From Ricinus communis (lineage: Eukaryota > Streptophyta > Magnoliopsida > Malpighiales > Euphorbiaceae), in the NCBI RefSeq assembly GCF_019578655.1, contig NC_063257.1, forward strand, positions 10,044,001-10,108,000: DNA of 64,000 bases, in the 5' to 3' direction. Below, in pieces: positions 26,146-39,610 of this stretch. Under the pieces are notes generated by a model. It worked only from the letters and a program-made list of their open reading frames with translations. It searched no databases and was not told the origin of the DNA. Every line of letters begins with the position of its first letter. The first letter of the stretch is position 1. Both the position numbers and the translations under genes were made by a program.

Positions 26146-27023
26146 TGTCAACAATTTGATATGGTGAGTGTTGGTTTATAACTAAGCAAGATTTTTAGTT
26201 CAAAATTTCTGTTTTTGTTTGAGACTGTTTTCTTTCTTTCTTTTTTCCTCTATAATTCATTTGATAGGCTTCTTCTTTAGCAGCCTTTTTTGAGCCAAGA
26301 GTTAATTGGGTTTCTATTTCTTTCTTCTCTTCTTCTTCTTTTTTCTTTTTTTCTGTAATTGTAGAGTTGTTCTTTTTTTTTTTTTCTTGTTTTCATGAGC
26401 AGCCATTGTTGATTGATTGTTAAGCCATGATTGTTCAGATGGAGAGTTGGAATTTCTGTGCATTTGGGTTACTTCCAAGGCTCAAATATGCTCTAATTTA
26501 TATGATTGCTTAAGAACTGAGAATTGAGGCAGCAAATTAGTTATCCTTATCCAGCACAAATTTCAAATATCTCTAAAATATTCTTTTTTTTCTTCTCTTA
26601 TATAAAAAAAAGATTTAATATAACATGTCATTATTTTTATAATTAATTTAGAGTGTTTGGGTGCAACTTTATATATATCTTTTTGCTAAGGACTAATTTC
26701 TTAATTAAAGAAGTCTCTAATTTTGCAGTCCAAATATCAACTTCTGTCAAGAAATATTATATAGTATTATAGGTAGCTCAAAATGTGGAGAAGAAAAGAT
26801 AAGGAGTGTTAATAATAATAACAATATTGAGTAAAGTAATTGCAATATGTATTTAAAAATAAAGGAAATGGAAGACAAACAAAGAGATTTAAGAACAAAA
26901 AAAAAAAGGTTGAAAAGAGAATATAACATGTGATTCTGTTGCCATTATTCTCTCAATGGAATTAGGAACTTTCTCAAATGAAAGAGGAGTAAGTGGTGCA
27001 TGCAAGCTAAGAGTAGGGAAGGG

Positions 27024-27053
27024 GGAGGAGGAGGAGGAGGAGGAGGAGGAGGT
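27024..27053. repeat. (GGA)n microsatellite
   Basis: About ten AGG/GGA units, followed at 27064 by a short ACT repeat. Confidence 0.92.
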
Positions 27054-30000
27054 GGCTAGTTACTAGTACTACTACTACTAGCTACCAAAATTAATTCCAC
27101 ATGGCCTTTTGCTAGTGGATTAGGATCTATATATCTATCTTTATTGCCATTAGGGTTCTTGCATTGGTTGTCCACTTGTAGCATAAAGACAATAGGAAAG
27201 CAAATTATGAGGAATCTGTTGGTCTACTTTTTGTTGTCTGTCTCTCCTATCCAATTCTAGCAAAACATGCTTGCTTCTCTATCTTCTTACTCTTTAATTT
27301 TCATAGGAGAAAGGATGTATATTTATTTTAGAATAATACCTTAAACAATAATGGTGCATTTAGCTCTTTATTGTTTTATCATCATCTCAAGTTGGATCTT
27401 CTTTGGGTCTTTTACTTTTTTTTTTTTTTTAAAAAAAAAAAACATTACTGAGTGCACAATTCAATGTTGGATGAATATAAAATTTAAATATAATATTTAT
27501 TCAATATATTTTGGTATTTAAACTTATAATAGGAGATTGCTGCTGCTTTCAGATGAGGAGCTCATAGTCCATTGTACTTTTGATGGATTAAAAAAGGAAA
27601 AAATATCAGAAATATTTATATTTTTTAATTAAATTTATGCTTTTTTAATTACTATGTCAAAATATTGACAATATCAGCTTTATTTTTTAAAATTTACAGT
27701 TTTAGTTTATTTTTTTAATTTTTTTAAGTTATTGTTTTAATAAAACAACCGAAGGCAACTGAAAAGTATAATTAAAAAAATTAAAAACAATTAAAAAATA
27801 AAAAACAATGGAGAAACAACTAAAACAATAAAAAAAAATTGAAAAAACAAACAATCACACTATAAATTTATAAAAATAAATAAATATCTTTGAAAATGAG
27901 TTTAGATATTTATTGATTTTAGTATTTTTTTTTTAAAGATTTTCATAAAAAAAAAAAAATACTAATTTAGTATTTAAAAAGATGAAGCATTAAGATTATC
28001 AATTGTGATACCTAATTAAAGTAATACTAAAAATAAGTTTACTTTGAATTGTAATAAAAGAAAAACTGGAATGTTATGGTTTGATTAATTAGACGAAATG
28101 ATAAGCATATAAGAAATTAAATGATTTGAAAATTGAGGATGATTAAACCAAGCTGGCAATTATTGACCTTAGTTACGCCTCCAGATGCTCTTTCTAAGCT
28201 TATCCAAAAGCAAAAAAAGAAACATGATTACAGCGGACAGATCTCGAATCTTCTTTTATTTATATACTAATCTTTGCATCATTAGGTTCTTCATTCTCCA
28301 TTACTCACAACACAACGGTCCAAAAGCATAATATATAAATATTACATCCTTTTTATCTTCAGGAACACCTTCCCCTGTCTTTTTTTCTTTTCTTTTTTTT
28401 TTAAAAAAAAAAAAATTTATATACGCTCAATTTTGTATTTATATTTAAAAGGAAATTTAATGGGTATACTGTTTTTCTTTTGAAAACAGTTATTTTTACG
28501 ATTTTTTTATATTTTCTTTTATAATTTGAATATTTTTGCATATATATATTTTTTTAATTTTTAATTTTGTAAGGAAAAAATTCTGAATGTGAACATAAAG
28601 GATACCGAAAGGATACTATTTAATTTGTATCATTGTTAAATTAATCAATTGAGATAAATTTATCATTTTTATTTTATACTATTTAAATCTTTATGACAAC
28701 AAAAAAATGAATAGAGATAAGGAATAGAACTGATATTGTTATAACTTTATTAACAAAATAAATTAAAAGAATACTATAAGGATACCATAATATAGTTTCA
28801 AAAATAAACCATATAAATAAATAAAAAATTCATATTTTAGACAGTAAAAATAAAATAATATTTTGGGCCATAAAAATAAAATATTACCGCTCATTTTATA
28901 TTTTATATATATAAACTTATATTTAACTATTCAGAACCCTGACATATACATAAAAGAAAAGAAATTGAGAGTTTATCATGAGCGGAAATAAATATTTTAA
29001 ATGACTAATATTTCAATTGTAATTTCAAAAAAAAAATATTTCAATTGTAAAATAAGGAGCCATTATTTAATATCATATGACATTCGATATTTTATTCATT
29101 TTTAATAATTAATAATTTAAATATTGAGTTATAATAATATTAAAGGATAAATCACATTTTTAACTTTATTAATTTTTAGGAAGATTGAACAGTGGTATAG
29201 ATTGTTAGATTTGATTCCATCAAATATTCACCATTTATTATAAAATCTTTCACTGCAGAAGTGATTATCAAATTTTAGAGTTTCGCAATAAAAAAAAATA
29301 ATAATTTACAAATTGGATCATAACTTTTAAATTTCACATATTTAATACATTAAATATACAAGAATACACATATTTCAATTCATTAGTGTTTTCTTTTTAT
29401 CCCCTTTAAACTTTAAAAGGTTTCAAACTCACATTATTTCTTTACAAATAATATTTTAATACTATTTTATTTTAAGTATATATATATAAATACACATGTG
29501 TGTGTATAATATATAAAACATTTCCGTATATGTAATATTTATATTGATAAAGTTTCATAGTATTTATTAGTTTGTTTTAAAATTTTAGCTCAAACTTTAA
29601 AAATTAGTTAATATATCTTTATTCTAAATAAGAAGTAATATATTTAATTACAATGTATATCATAAATTAAATCTAAAACAAAATCTTAATGTTAATGAAT
29701 AATTGGAAGTTTTGAAAGAAAAGAAAAATAATAGAGCCACTGATTTATAGAAAGATAAATGAATAATTTATGTCTTTGTATTGCAGAGATTAATTTAAAC
29801 GCTATATATATAAATTTTAAGATATAAGTTCTTTCAATACATATTATTATTTTGATATATAAAAATTTCTCTAACATGTATATTTATTTTTAATATATAA
29901 AAATTAAGTTAATGTCTAATTGTATAATTTTATGAATTACTATATTAATTAACTAGTTACTTTTATAATTGAACAATAATTCTAATTTAAAAAAATAATA

Positions 30001-30283
30001 TTTTAATAATATTTTATTAGTTAGTAAATTAATTTTCTAATTATATGATAATTTTTCATCATAAAAAAGTAGTAAATCAATTAATTATATATACATATAA
30101 TTCGAGATAAAAAAGATATTTTGATATGTATATTTTTTTATATATAAAATTTATGATATGTATTTATCATTGAAACATGAATATTTTACTGATTTATAAT
30201 TTTTATTATAATTAATATTTAATTGATAAGTTATTTTTTTAATAAACAATGATTCTAATTAGAAAAAGAATTAATTGTCAAAA

Positions 30284-30729
30284 CAATCTTGTACTTTACA
30301 TTTATTATCAAATGTATTGTGTAATTTTTAGAATTTTTTAATTTCAGCATTAAATTTTAATGTTGGTATCAATTTTAGCCTTTAGACGCAGCGTGAACTC
30401 TCGTAATAATAAAAAAATGAGAGACTAAGTCAACATTCCTATTATTAAAATATTATTGTTTAAGCACATAAAATTAATAAAATTTTATAGTTAAATAAAT
30501 AATTTTACATGATTAAATGATAATATTTTAATAATGAGAAAGGAGTAAAAAACTGTAATGTTGACTCAACTTTTTCTTGTTGTTGCCGGAGTTCATATTG
30601 CGTTAGTAAATTTGACGGATAATTTTATTGAATGATAAAATTGAAAATTAATATTAAAGCATAATACTGAAATTAAAAATTTAAAAACTACATATTAAAT
30701 TTGATAATAAATGTAAAACTATGAGTGTT
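30284..30729. mobile_element. Foldback MITE-like element, about 446 bp
   Basis: Left and right halves pair along nearly their whole length. Left blocks, read inward: TTTACATTTATTATCAAAT, TTTTTAATTTCAG.ATTA, CGCA..GTGAACTC.., AGTCAACATT, ATTATTAAAATATTAT. The reverse complement of the right half gives the same blocks in the same order, with 10-20 percent differences. Outer ends are near CAATCTTGTA (30284) and the complement of GAGTG (about 30729). There is no coding capacity. Target duplication was not resolved. The size and structure fit a non-autonomous DNA transposon. Confidence 0.7.
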
Positions 30730-32477
30730 CAACCAACCAATAACCTAATCAACTCGAAAAAATCGATAGAAACTTGAATTAATTTGTTGGGTTTAAATTA
30801 TCTTGGGTTAAAGATGGTTTGCAAATATCTAAAACCGAGTAAAAATAAATTGAATTTGATTTTATACTTAAAAATTATAGTAAAAACCGACCCAACCCAA
30901 CATCAAGCTAAACATTAAATTCATATATAATACATATGATATTATATAAAATTACATCATTTTAATATCATATATATACTTTCTTTTATAACCTTAAAAT
31001 GTCTTATAATAATTATTTTATTTTATTTTACTATTTTTTCTCTTAAATCCTTAGAATTGTTGTTTAATTTTACTATTTCTTATCAAAAAACAATATTGAA
31101 TTTTAAACTTTACTTATTTAACTATATCTATTTATCTAATCTAATCACACGTAATTTTGTTTGTTACTTTCTTATTAAGGACTTTCAATTTTTATATACA
31201 TTTTAATTTTAATTTTCAGATTAGATTTTTAGAACCGAATCCGATAAAATCCGAATTCATTAAGTTTTTAATTTGAAGTATTAGATTCAGTTTTAAATAA
31301 ATACAACCCCACTAATATATAATTTCTAAATTGATCAACCCAATCCAAGAACACCCCTATATATAATTTCAGATTTCTTTGTTAATTAAGCTTTCTAAAA
31401 AATAATATTTAATTGTAATTTTAATAATATATTAAGTTTGTTTTCTATTTATACAATAATTTAAGTTTGTATCAATACTATTTAATTGTATCAATACTAT
31501 TTGCGATATCAATTTATAAATATATAATTAATAAATCTGTTAGTATATATTTTAAATTAATTTCTATAACTATCAGATTAATAAGATCTAAATATTAAAA
31601 ATTATAAAAGTAAACTAAATTACTATTATTGTCTAAAACATGACAAGCAATTATAAAATATTGAGAATTTTTTTTTTATATAAAATTATGATTAAAATAC
31701 TAATTAGTACTAAATTATTATATAATATGCAAATGTAAATTAAATTAGATTTTTACTTTTCTATTATTACTTAGAGATGTATAACAAAATAAATAAATAA
31801 AAAAGACCAGTCTTTATACTAATTGACTAGAATTTATAATATTTATAAATCGAACAAAAATTTGAAACAAAAAAAGTTAGATTCTCAGTAATTTTAAATG
31901 ATAAAAGAATTCTCTTATTTTGTTACCTGTTTCACCTGTGAAGTGCCTTAAAATCATATAGACTTCTTGAAAATTTTTATGTTTCTCCAGACAGCAAATT
32001 CCAACAAAAGAATCATAGATTTGTTGCAATTGTGAGTTCTAACAATCTCCAGGCATGCCACTCCATTTTCTTTTCCCTGCCAAGTTCAGGGACTCGTGAA
32101 GAAAGGCTATTTAAACGGTCTCGAAAAAATGACAATGCCAAATGGAAATACAGGGAAACAAATGGACTCTTCCTCACATCACATAACATAACCAGGAGGT
32201 CCCAGCAGAACTAAACTAAAACGGCAATCTTACAAGAATTAAAACCAACTTCACATTTCATTCCAAAGCAACACGTTTAGCAAATTAAAGAAAGTATCAG
32301 AATCCACGGTTCACTGCTGTAATTTTTATTACTCTAAGATAACAAGTGTTCCTGTTTGCCAACAATAAACATTGAAGACTAGCTGAAAAAGAATAACCAA
32401 AACAACCCGACTTAGGAAAACCGAATCCAAATCCAAACTTGTTTCTCTTATTGCATCAAAGCTTTGTGTATCACGAA

Positions 32478-34562
32478 TCAGCCAGAAGCAGTCTTTCTCT
32501 GCTGGAAAATGACAGCGTAGATTGGAACAGCGACACCAATACTGAAGGCAGTGAAGACAGCAAGAGGCATTTTGATTTTCTGGTATTTCATCCTGTCCAA
32601 GTTGTACATGTGCTTTGCATGAAGATAGTATTCAGCATCATTATGTGCATGACTTCCATGACCTCCCCCCATCCTCTTCACTCCTGTGGAGTGAAGGCCT
32701 CTATTTGCTGTCATGCATCACAATTTACTTCTATTAGTTCAGCCTAATGCCATATGAAACAGACATTCAAAACCACTTGCCAAGGGTAATAAAGAACAGT
32801 TCATTTCTTGTTCTAAAAAAAAACTAAAAGAAGGTTTATTTTTCAATTAAGTAAGTTCGACGGTTCTTGAAATCCTTTGGAAGTCACATCACAAAAACCA
32901 GCTCATTACTGCCACAAGAACCTGTACCGACATTTATCAAAGCATGTTACACTTTTCCAGAACAATGTATATCAAAATGGAGAACTTGGTTCTTCAGCGG
33001 AGACATAACTTTATTTTGGTAAACATTAATATTTACACACTCATAAATATGAAAAGACCCAAAAAAACAGAGAGAGCAAAAAGAAAGGGAGGAAAAGAAG
33101 TTGGAGAGTTCGGAAAAACAATCCATTTTCTTCCGGTGATCAACTGAAGGAGAACAACTATGACTTGAAAAAGATGCCCACTGGTGTTGATAACCACTAA
33201 ACTCAAAAATCATAAATATTTCTCTCATCTCAAAGACAACATACAATAACAAGTTCAACTTGTGTTTTTCACTTCAATATATGCCGAAAATGGCAGAACA
33301 CACACATACACACTTCTCATAAATAACACTGAGGAAGCTGCATATCAAGTGCTTCATAAATTCAAGCCCTATAGAACTATTTGAAAGTTATATCAAGTCC
33401 ACCAGTAAGCAGGTAAAAGCTCCCTTGTATATCTGATTAGTTTTCAGTGTAAGGCTCAAAAGTATGTGCTCAGAGAGGTAACATGCTGGTGCTCGAATCA
33501 TAAGTCATCTCCATTCTAGATGAAATACATTACCTTGAAAAGCCCTTAGGTTTAGATAAGATTTTTAAGAGTATGGGTCTAAAAGGAGATGACAAACAAT
33601 TCTACTGAGTCCATATATAGCAGCACTACCAGATACCATAAACTGAAATATTTCATGTGGCATTACAAGAAAGAAGCACGCTAAGTAGGCACAAGGGCAT
33701 CATTTTTATGTTTCTAAGTAGATAAATATTTTCAGGGGAAATTAAATATGAATTAGATAGTAAATCAACTGCTAGCCAGTATGTATTTGGGTGTGTGTCC
33801 CCCTTGCAAAATCCCAATGACATTAGGTTTCTTCAACTTAAACAATTGACAAAAGAACAATATTCAGTCTCAACAACATAAAATAACTGTGGGCCATAGT
33901 GAAATAATAAAGCATGGAAACAGACACGAAGAGTTCTCGTAGGCAAATGGGTACCAGCATCAATCCTAGCTTTACAAATTGAATAAGCATCCAGCCAAGC
34001 CATTAACAATCCATCAATCAAACAAGCTTAATATCTCATCTAATTATCTGCGCTCTGCCCAATTAATGAAGTATCAAGGATTGAAATTCATCAAAGAAGA
34101 GCATAAAAATCACAATTTTATGCAATTACAAAACTGATAATGTACCCATAAGAAATCGAATTTAACAATGATTTTTAACTTTTTTTTTTATTTACGAGAG
34201 TGCAAATCTTCATCAAACAGAACTGACCAATTATGAAGAACCCACTACAGAATTAACTCTCACTTCCCGGTAATAGCTCAAAAACTTTCTCAATATCAGG
34301 ATCTCAGAATAACACACACATACAAAATCTATTATCAGACATCTAACTAAACCATCAGATCAAAAAAAAAAAAAAATCATAACCCAAAACCAAACAAGCG
34401 AAAAAAGAGCATTTAACCCAAAAAAAGAAAAAAAGAAAAAAAGAAAAAAAAAAAGAAGAAGCCCTAGATTGGAGCCTGAAAGAACGAACCTGACTTGGAT
34501 AATACCGACTGAGAAGCTGATAATAGCTTCGAGGCAGATCTGAGACCGTTGTTCAATGCCAT
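32478..34562 (-). CDS. COX7A: Cytochrome c oxidase subunit 7a-like mitochondrial protein; complete, 2 exons
   Basis: Exon 1 runs from 34562 to 34490 and exon 2 from 32707 to 32478, with a 1782-bp intron (GT at 34489, AG before 32707). The split codon G/CA joins in frame. The total is 100 aa. The N-terminus (MALNNGLRSASKLLSASQSV) is rich in Ser, Arg and Leu without acids, a typical mitochondrial presequence. The mature part has GGGHG, then EYYLHAKHMYNLDRMKYQK, then a single membrane span at about 73-93 (PLAVFTAFSIGVAVPIYAVI) and a short basic tail QQRKTASG. From memory this matches plant COX7a-like proteins (At4g21105 type), small inner-membrane subunits of complex IV. I infer the name from this resemblance; the gene structure is directly seen. 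The ATG is the only one before the presequence. A G-box and a site II element lie upstream. Confidence 0.85.
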
Positions 34563-34694
34563 AATCAGGACTTAATCTTCAAAATCAGGTGGCTCTGCAG
34601 AAGAAATGAAGATAGAATTACTTCTGAATTTTGACGAGGGTTCTCTCCCTTTCTTTTTCTATAAACAGTTTTGGTTACTTCTGTACCTTTGCAG

Positions 34695-34801
34695 CACGTG
34701 TAAATCACATGACGCCTGCTTTTTGTAGGGCTGCTGAGTTTGTGCGGGCCGGATTTAAGATCTGCCTCGGCCGAGTTAGCGTTGCTAAACCCAACAGCCC
34801 A
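34695..34801 (-). promoter_or_regulatory. COX7a-like promoter elements: G-box and site II element
   Basis: On the gene's strand, TGGGCT at 34801-34796 is a site II element (TGGGCC/T), typical of plant nuclear genes for respiratory chain subunits. CACGTG (34695-34700) is a palindromic G-box. Both lie within 250 bp of the ATG at 34562. Function is inferred from motif and place. Confidence 0.5.
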
Positions 34802-34869
34802 TTGCTGCCTGTATTTTTTGATAATACTACGATAGCTTCCAATAATACAAATCACATTCTATTAAACTT

Positions 34870-35258
34870 TTCATAACTGTTATATTTGATTATTCATCTT
34901 AATTTAATCATTATTTTTTAAAATATGTTAAATAATTATAAAATATTAATAAATTTATTAAATTAAATCTATAAACTCATTACATATTATTAATTATAAT
35001 TAAAATAATAATTAAAATCACGCAATAAACTCGATAGATTTTAAATACAAAATAATTGAAACAAATCCTCACTCGAACAACTTAAATAAAGTATTTATTA
35101 AAAAATTTGAATAATATCAAATATTAATCGACTGTATATGGTAACAGTTAAGTAGATGACGTTCTACCAATTTAAACTCAGTTTTTAAGGTATGATACGT
35201 AAATTGGCCTTATCTGTTACTTACTTTTACAGAGAAAAAGGTGTATGCTTGATGTGTA
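34870..35258. other. Spacer between the COX7a-like promoter and RLK copy A
   Basis: AT-rich, with no gene or clear element. Confidence 0.4.
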
Positions 35259-38200
35259 TTATACTGGAACTGTTAATACATTGACGTTTGGGAATATTTT
35301 TATCACATCTCTTATCTCCATTCTATCTCTCGGATGCTTCATTGAACATACAACTCCAATTTCTAGAGCAGATATAATCCAGTCCTTTCTTAGAGCAGGT
35401 ATAATGCAGTCCTCGGCTAGAATCCTGGCATCCACAATATTCATCACTCTGTTATGAAAAGATCTTTTAACATAAGTATGAAGGTCCAGATCGTCTTTAA
35501 AAGACTCATCAGTTGGTTTCTTTCCTGTCAACATCTCTAGTAACAAAACCCCATAGCTATATACATCTCCCTCTCTTGAAACTGAGCCACTCGTGCCATA
35601 CTCTGCCAATAGCATAACATATTGTCAAAACAGCTGGCCATTATTCGTTTTGTTTACCTCCCATGGCAATGAATAAATCAATTACAGCATAAGAAAATAC
35701 GTACCTGGAGCAATATAGCCAACAGTACCTCTAACTCCATGTGGTTGAGTCTCAATGGGAATTGAAGAGCCAATCACGGCAAGACCAAAATCCCCAACAT
35801 GAGCAGTCATCTCCTCATCCAAAAGAATATTACTAGGCTTTAGATCTCCATGTATAATTGTTGATGGGCTGCCATTATGAAGATAGTCAATTGCATGAGC
35901 AATATCAACAGCAATTTTAAGTCTTTGTCGGAGGTTCAGATTTCCTGATTCTCTTTGTTTTCTATCCTTCTCTCTGCCACTAGTATGCAACCATCTCTCC
36001 AAGCTTCCATTGGCCATGAATTCATATATAAGAGCTTTGAAATACTTGCCTTCAGATTCTATTGAGCAGATACTCACTAGCTTCAGGATATTGCGGTGCC
36101 TAATGCTTCCAAGAGTTTGGCATTCTGCAATGAAACTTTTATAAGCTCCTCTCCGTTCCATGTTTAATACTTTTATTGCAACTTCCATCCCTACTTGCTG
36201 AAGAGTTCCTTTATAAACAGAGCCAAAACCACCAATACCAATTATGTTGGCCTTAGAGAATCCATTAGTGGATTCAAGGAGTTGCTCATAGGATATTCTT
36301 CGATATTGGCGATCAACTGATGGGACAAAAATGTTCTTCATATTTCTTTTCTTATACCAACAAGTTAAGAAAAAAACCACAAATACTACCACAGCCACCA
36401 GTGGAATCGTGACTTTCATTGCCAAGGAGATGTTATTTTTATTGAAGTTTGGTGAGAGGCAGGAGTGAATCTTCATTTCTGCAATGCCTCCACAGAGACC
36501 ATTATTTCTTGACAATGAAACAGCACTTCCACTTAGAAAGACTCCATGTTCTGGAACCTCCCCATGAAGCTGATTAAAAGACAAATTCAAGTAATACAAG
36601 CGGTTAAGATCAGCTAATGATTCTGGGATCAGCCCTGAAAAATTGTTTTGCGAAATATCCAGCTGTTGTAAACCTTGTAAAGCATTTAAATCTTGAGGTA
36701 TCTGTCCTTCAAATGAATTACCTTGAAGGTACAGTTGTTCTAAACTTGAACACTTGCAAATAGAGTTTGGAATCATACCAGATAATCTATTATTAGATAA
36801 ATCCAATTTTGCTAGATTATGCAGCAAACCAACTTCTGATGGAATATGACCAGAGAGTGCATTACCAGCTAAACTGAGGGAAACTGAAAGTGAGGAAAGG
36901 CCAATAACCTGTTTGGGTATTGAACCAGTGAGACTATTATGAGAGAGATCTAACTCAATCAAGTTCTTGCAACTGCCAAGACTTGGAGGTATGCTTCCAT
37001 TTAGATTGTTGAAGTGCATGTAGAGTGAACTCAACATAGATAAATTACCAAGTGAAGATGGTATAGTTCCTGCGATTTTGTTCTGGAACAAAGACAAAAC
37101 TTCTAACCTTTGAAATTTGTCAAAATTAATAAGAATAGGACCCGTGAGGTGATTCATTTCCAATAGAAAATGTCGCAAATTAGAAAGGTTTTCAACAGCC
37201 ATGGGAATTGTACCATGCAATTCATTTTGTGCCAGATCCATAACCTGCATTTGTTTTGACAGATTGGCTATGGACATAGGAATAGACCCCCTGAGAAAAT
37301 TAGAACGTAAACCAATAATGCTTAACATGGAGCAATTCGTTAGAGAATCAATGAAACTCAAGTCATCTTCAAGCTGATTAAAGTGAAATTCTACAACTCG
37401 AAGATGTAGTAGCTTTCCAAGATCTCTTGGAATCAATCCCGTAAGATGGTTGTTGGAAGAAGCTATTTCTTCAAGCTTGGAAGCGTTCGACAATGAGATT
37501 GGGATAGGACCTGAAAAGTTGTTAATGAAATACAAGTAAGGTTAATTCAGGAAGTGTGAGATGCTAATCCATAATAATCATGACATATGGGAGAGATGCT
37601 ACCCTGCTGGCGGTTAAATTCCATTTCATTCAATAACACTGGAGATGTTGAAGAGGCCAATTAGAAAATTTTCACTAAAATATTCTAAGTTGTCCAGTTG
37701 AGAAATCTCCTCTGGAATAATTCATTGCAAGTTGTTTCTTGCTAGAGATGTTTGCCAGAGAGATTAGAGACAATGAAAGGAAGATGGAACTTTTCCTGTG
37801 AGAATATTTATTTCAGGCCAAGCCTAGAGCTCCAAGATTTGTTAAAGAGCCAAGCTCAGCAGGTATGTCTCCCAGAAGCTTGTTATCAATGAGATTAAGA
37901 TATTTGAAATATGAACAACGGGATAGGTTGGGTGGGTACGCTACCTTGTAGTGAATTGCTGCTCAAAATAATACATCGTAAGTGGCGCAAATGACCAATT
38001 TCTTGTGGAATATGGTGATGGAGGCTATTGTTTCTGAAATTGATGTACCTGAGAAGGGATAGATTTCCTATATGAGAAGAGAGTGAGCCTACCAAGGCTT
38101 GTGATCTTAGGTTTAAGGCTATGACCCTGTCAGGATGCTCTCGACTACATGTAACGCCATACCAATCACAGAAGTGCACAGAATCATTCCAGGAATTCAA

Positions 38201-38335
38201 GACGCCAAATGGATCTCGTAGGATTGATTCTTTGAAAGATATCAAAGCAAGTCGATCAGTCTCATTTTGCGAGCAACAGGCTGGGTTGAAGGACCAGAAT
38301 AAGAACCAGAACAAGAGCCACCACTTAGTTTCCAT
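35259..38335 (-). pseudogene. LRR receptor-like kinase copy A (subfamily XII, non-RD), pseudogene
   Basis: Reads from ATG 38335. Signal peptide and LRRNT start are good (NETDRLALISFKESILRDPF, then CDWYGVTCSREHPDRVIALN). One extra base at about 37927-37934 (CCCACCCAACC where copies B and C have CCCACCAACC) shifts the frame. An in-frame TGA (37722-37724) replaces Gly in LQGQIPEE, and another stop plus small indels sit near 37810-37830. The frame is open again from 37535 through the remaining LRRs, a membrane span (VTIPLVAVVVFVVFFLTCWY) and the kinase: glycine loop GIGGFGSV, VAIKV, HGDLKPSN (non-RD), GDFGLA. The donor after GYIAP is at 35705 and exon 2 starts at 35602 with EYG. The tail diverges after MEIRDVIK at about 35295, so the usual C-terminus is lost. 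The kinase half looks undamaged, so the gene died recently or a truncated product is possible. Confidence 0.9.
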
Positions 38336-39237
38336 TGCTCCCTCCTCGTAAGAGAGAAATGTAAAGAGAGCACCACAGACAAATTAAGAAAGTTATACAG
38401 TCAACGAACTGATTATGAATAATCTTACATGTATAATCCTAGAAAACAATTATTCAGATTTCATAAAAATAATTGCAAAATAATATACCAAATAGGTCCA
38501 AAAAAGATATGATAAAACTGTTAATTACAACTATCAAACCCCAATTTTGAGCAAATTGAAACCATACTTACACTAGCAGTATTTCTTTGTTCACCTGTTT
38601 AAGTTTGAAGTGAAAAGCAAAGCAATGGAAGTCTGAATCGCAGACACAGAAAAGAAGACGAAGTTGCGGGAGAAACATATACAGAGGACAAGGTTCAATT
38701 TTGACCCCTTTTTTTTACCGCTTTCAGCCAATTTATCATATTGCTTAGCTGATTATTGAATTTTTCAATCCTTTAAAAAGAGTGACTTTTTACACACTCA
38801 ACAACGTCAAAATTACAAATCTAGAATCAGAAGTTTTGTCCAATATTGAAGTGCCAAAAAGATGAATGGACTTTAATGACCAAAAATGAGCCTAATTACC
38901 TAAAAGTCCTTATATTTTGAGTTTTTTTCTAAATTATCCAATTCTTTTAGATTTATCACAACAATTACTATTCTTACATAATTTTTTCTATCATGGGATC
39001 CCGACAAATTTAAAAGAAAAATTCAGTTACAGTACACATACGTGGTACCTGAGCAACTTAAGACAGAAAAAGAAAGCCATGTCAGCAAAATGAATTATTT
39101 ACATGGAGAATTGATAAAAACGGTGAGTTTTTGAGTAAAAATCAAAACTTTTCCTTGAACACATAAACAAGCGACAGAAAAGCAAGAAAATATTTGGGAG
39201 AAAGTCATTGATTCTACCTTGCTTTCCTTTCTAAACG
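38336..39237. other. Upstream region of RLK copy A
   Basis: Likely promoter and leader of copy A on the minus strand. No TATA box stands out and no other gene is seen. Confidence 0.35.
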
Positions 39238-39610
39238 ATGGCGCTCTCTGCAACCATCATAACTCCTCTTCTTCGCTTGCCTAATCGACACAATACATCA
39301 TCATTTTCACCTCTAAATTCTGTTTCTCACTGATTCTACAGTTTAAATCTTAACCGTGCATCGCTCCTCTCCGTTTGGTCATCGGTTTCCTCTCTTAGTA
39401 AATTCAATTTTATTTTACCGATTTAGGTTACTGTTTTTAAAATTTATTTGTTGATTTCTAGTCGGTGCAGCAGCAACACCAGCGAGTGAGATAATTGCAT
39501 TGTCGATTTCAATGACAGAGAACGTGTTGAATTATTTGAATAAGGTGAGGAAAGATCAAGATGAAGATTTGTGCTTGAGAATTGGAGTTAAACAATGAGG
39601 TCTTTGGCAT
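39238..39610 (+). pseudogene. Chloroplast iron-sulfur assembly protein IscA (CPISCA/SufA-like), decayed copy
   Basis: ATG 39238 opens MALSATIITPLLRLPN, like a plastid transit peptide, but stops after about 30 codons at a TGA followed by a small insertion. The same frame of the relic then continues near NRASLLSVW. An intron-like stretch ends in TTTCTAG at 39461. Exon 2 reads SISMTENVLNYLNKVRK then EDLCLRIGVKQ, the start of the A-type carrier domain (family: ..TENALKHLNKMR..EDLCLRIGVKQGGCSG). The next Gly is a TGA (39596-39598), and homology ends within about 15 bases, before all three Fe-S cysteines. It retains an intron, so it came by DNA duplication and not by retrocopy. It lies between RLK copies A and B on the opposite strand. 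Confidence 0.75.

Larger units (their letters stand above)
26146..32300. other. TCP 3' end and long AT-rich intergenic region
   Basis: The TCP 3'UTR probably covers the first few hundred bases (T-rich). Beyond it are a (GGA)n tract, homopolymer A/T runs and one foldback element at 30284-30729. I see no gene in about 6 kb. Short frames here (26747-26929, 29692-29877) are AT-rich and featureless. Confidence 0.5.

Noticed and set aside
32947..34021. Minus-strand open frames inside 32947-33258 and 33833-34021
   Set aside because: They lie in the intron of the COX7a-like gene and have no recognisable motif.
34565..34855. Minus-strand frame of 96 codons upstream of the COX7a-like gene
   Set aside because: Covers the promoter (G-box, site II) and shows no protein features.
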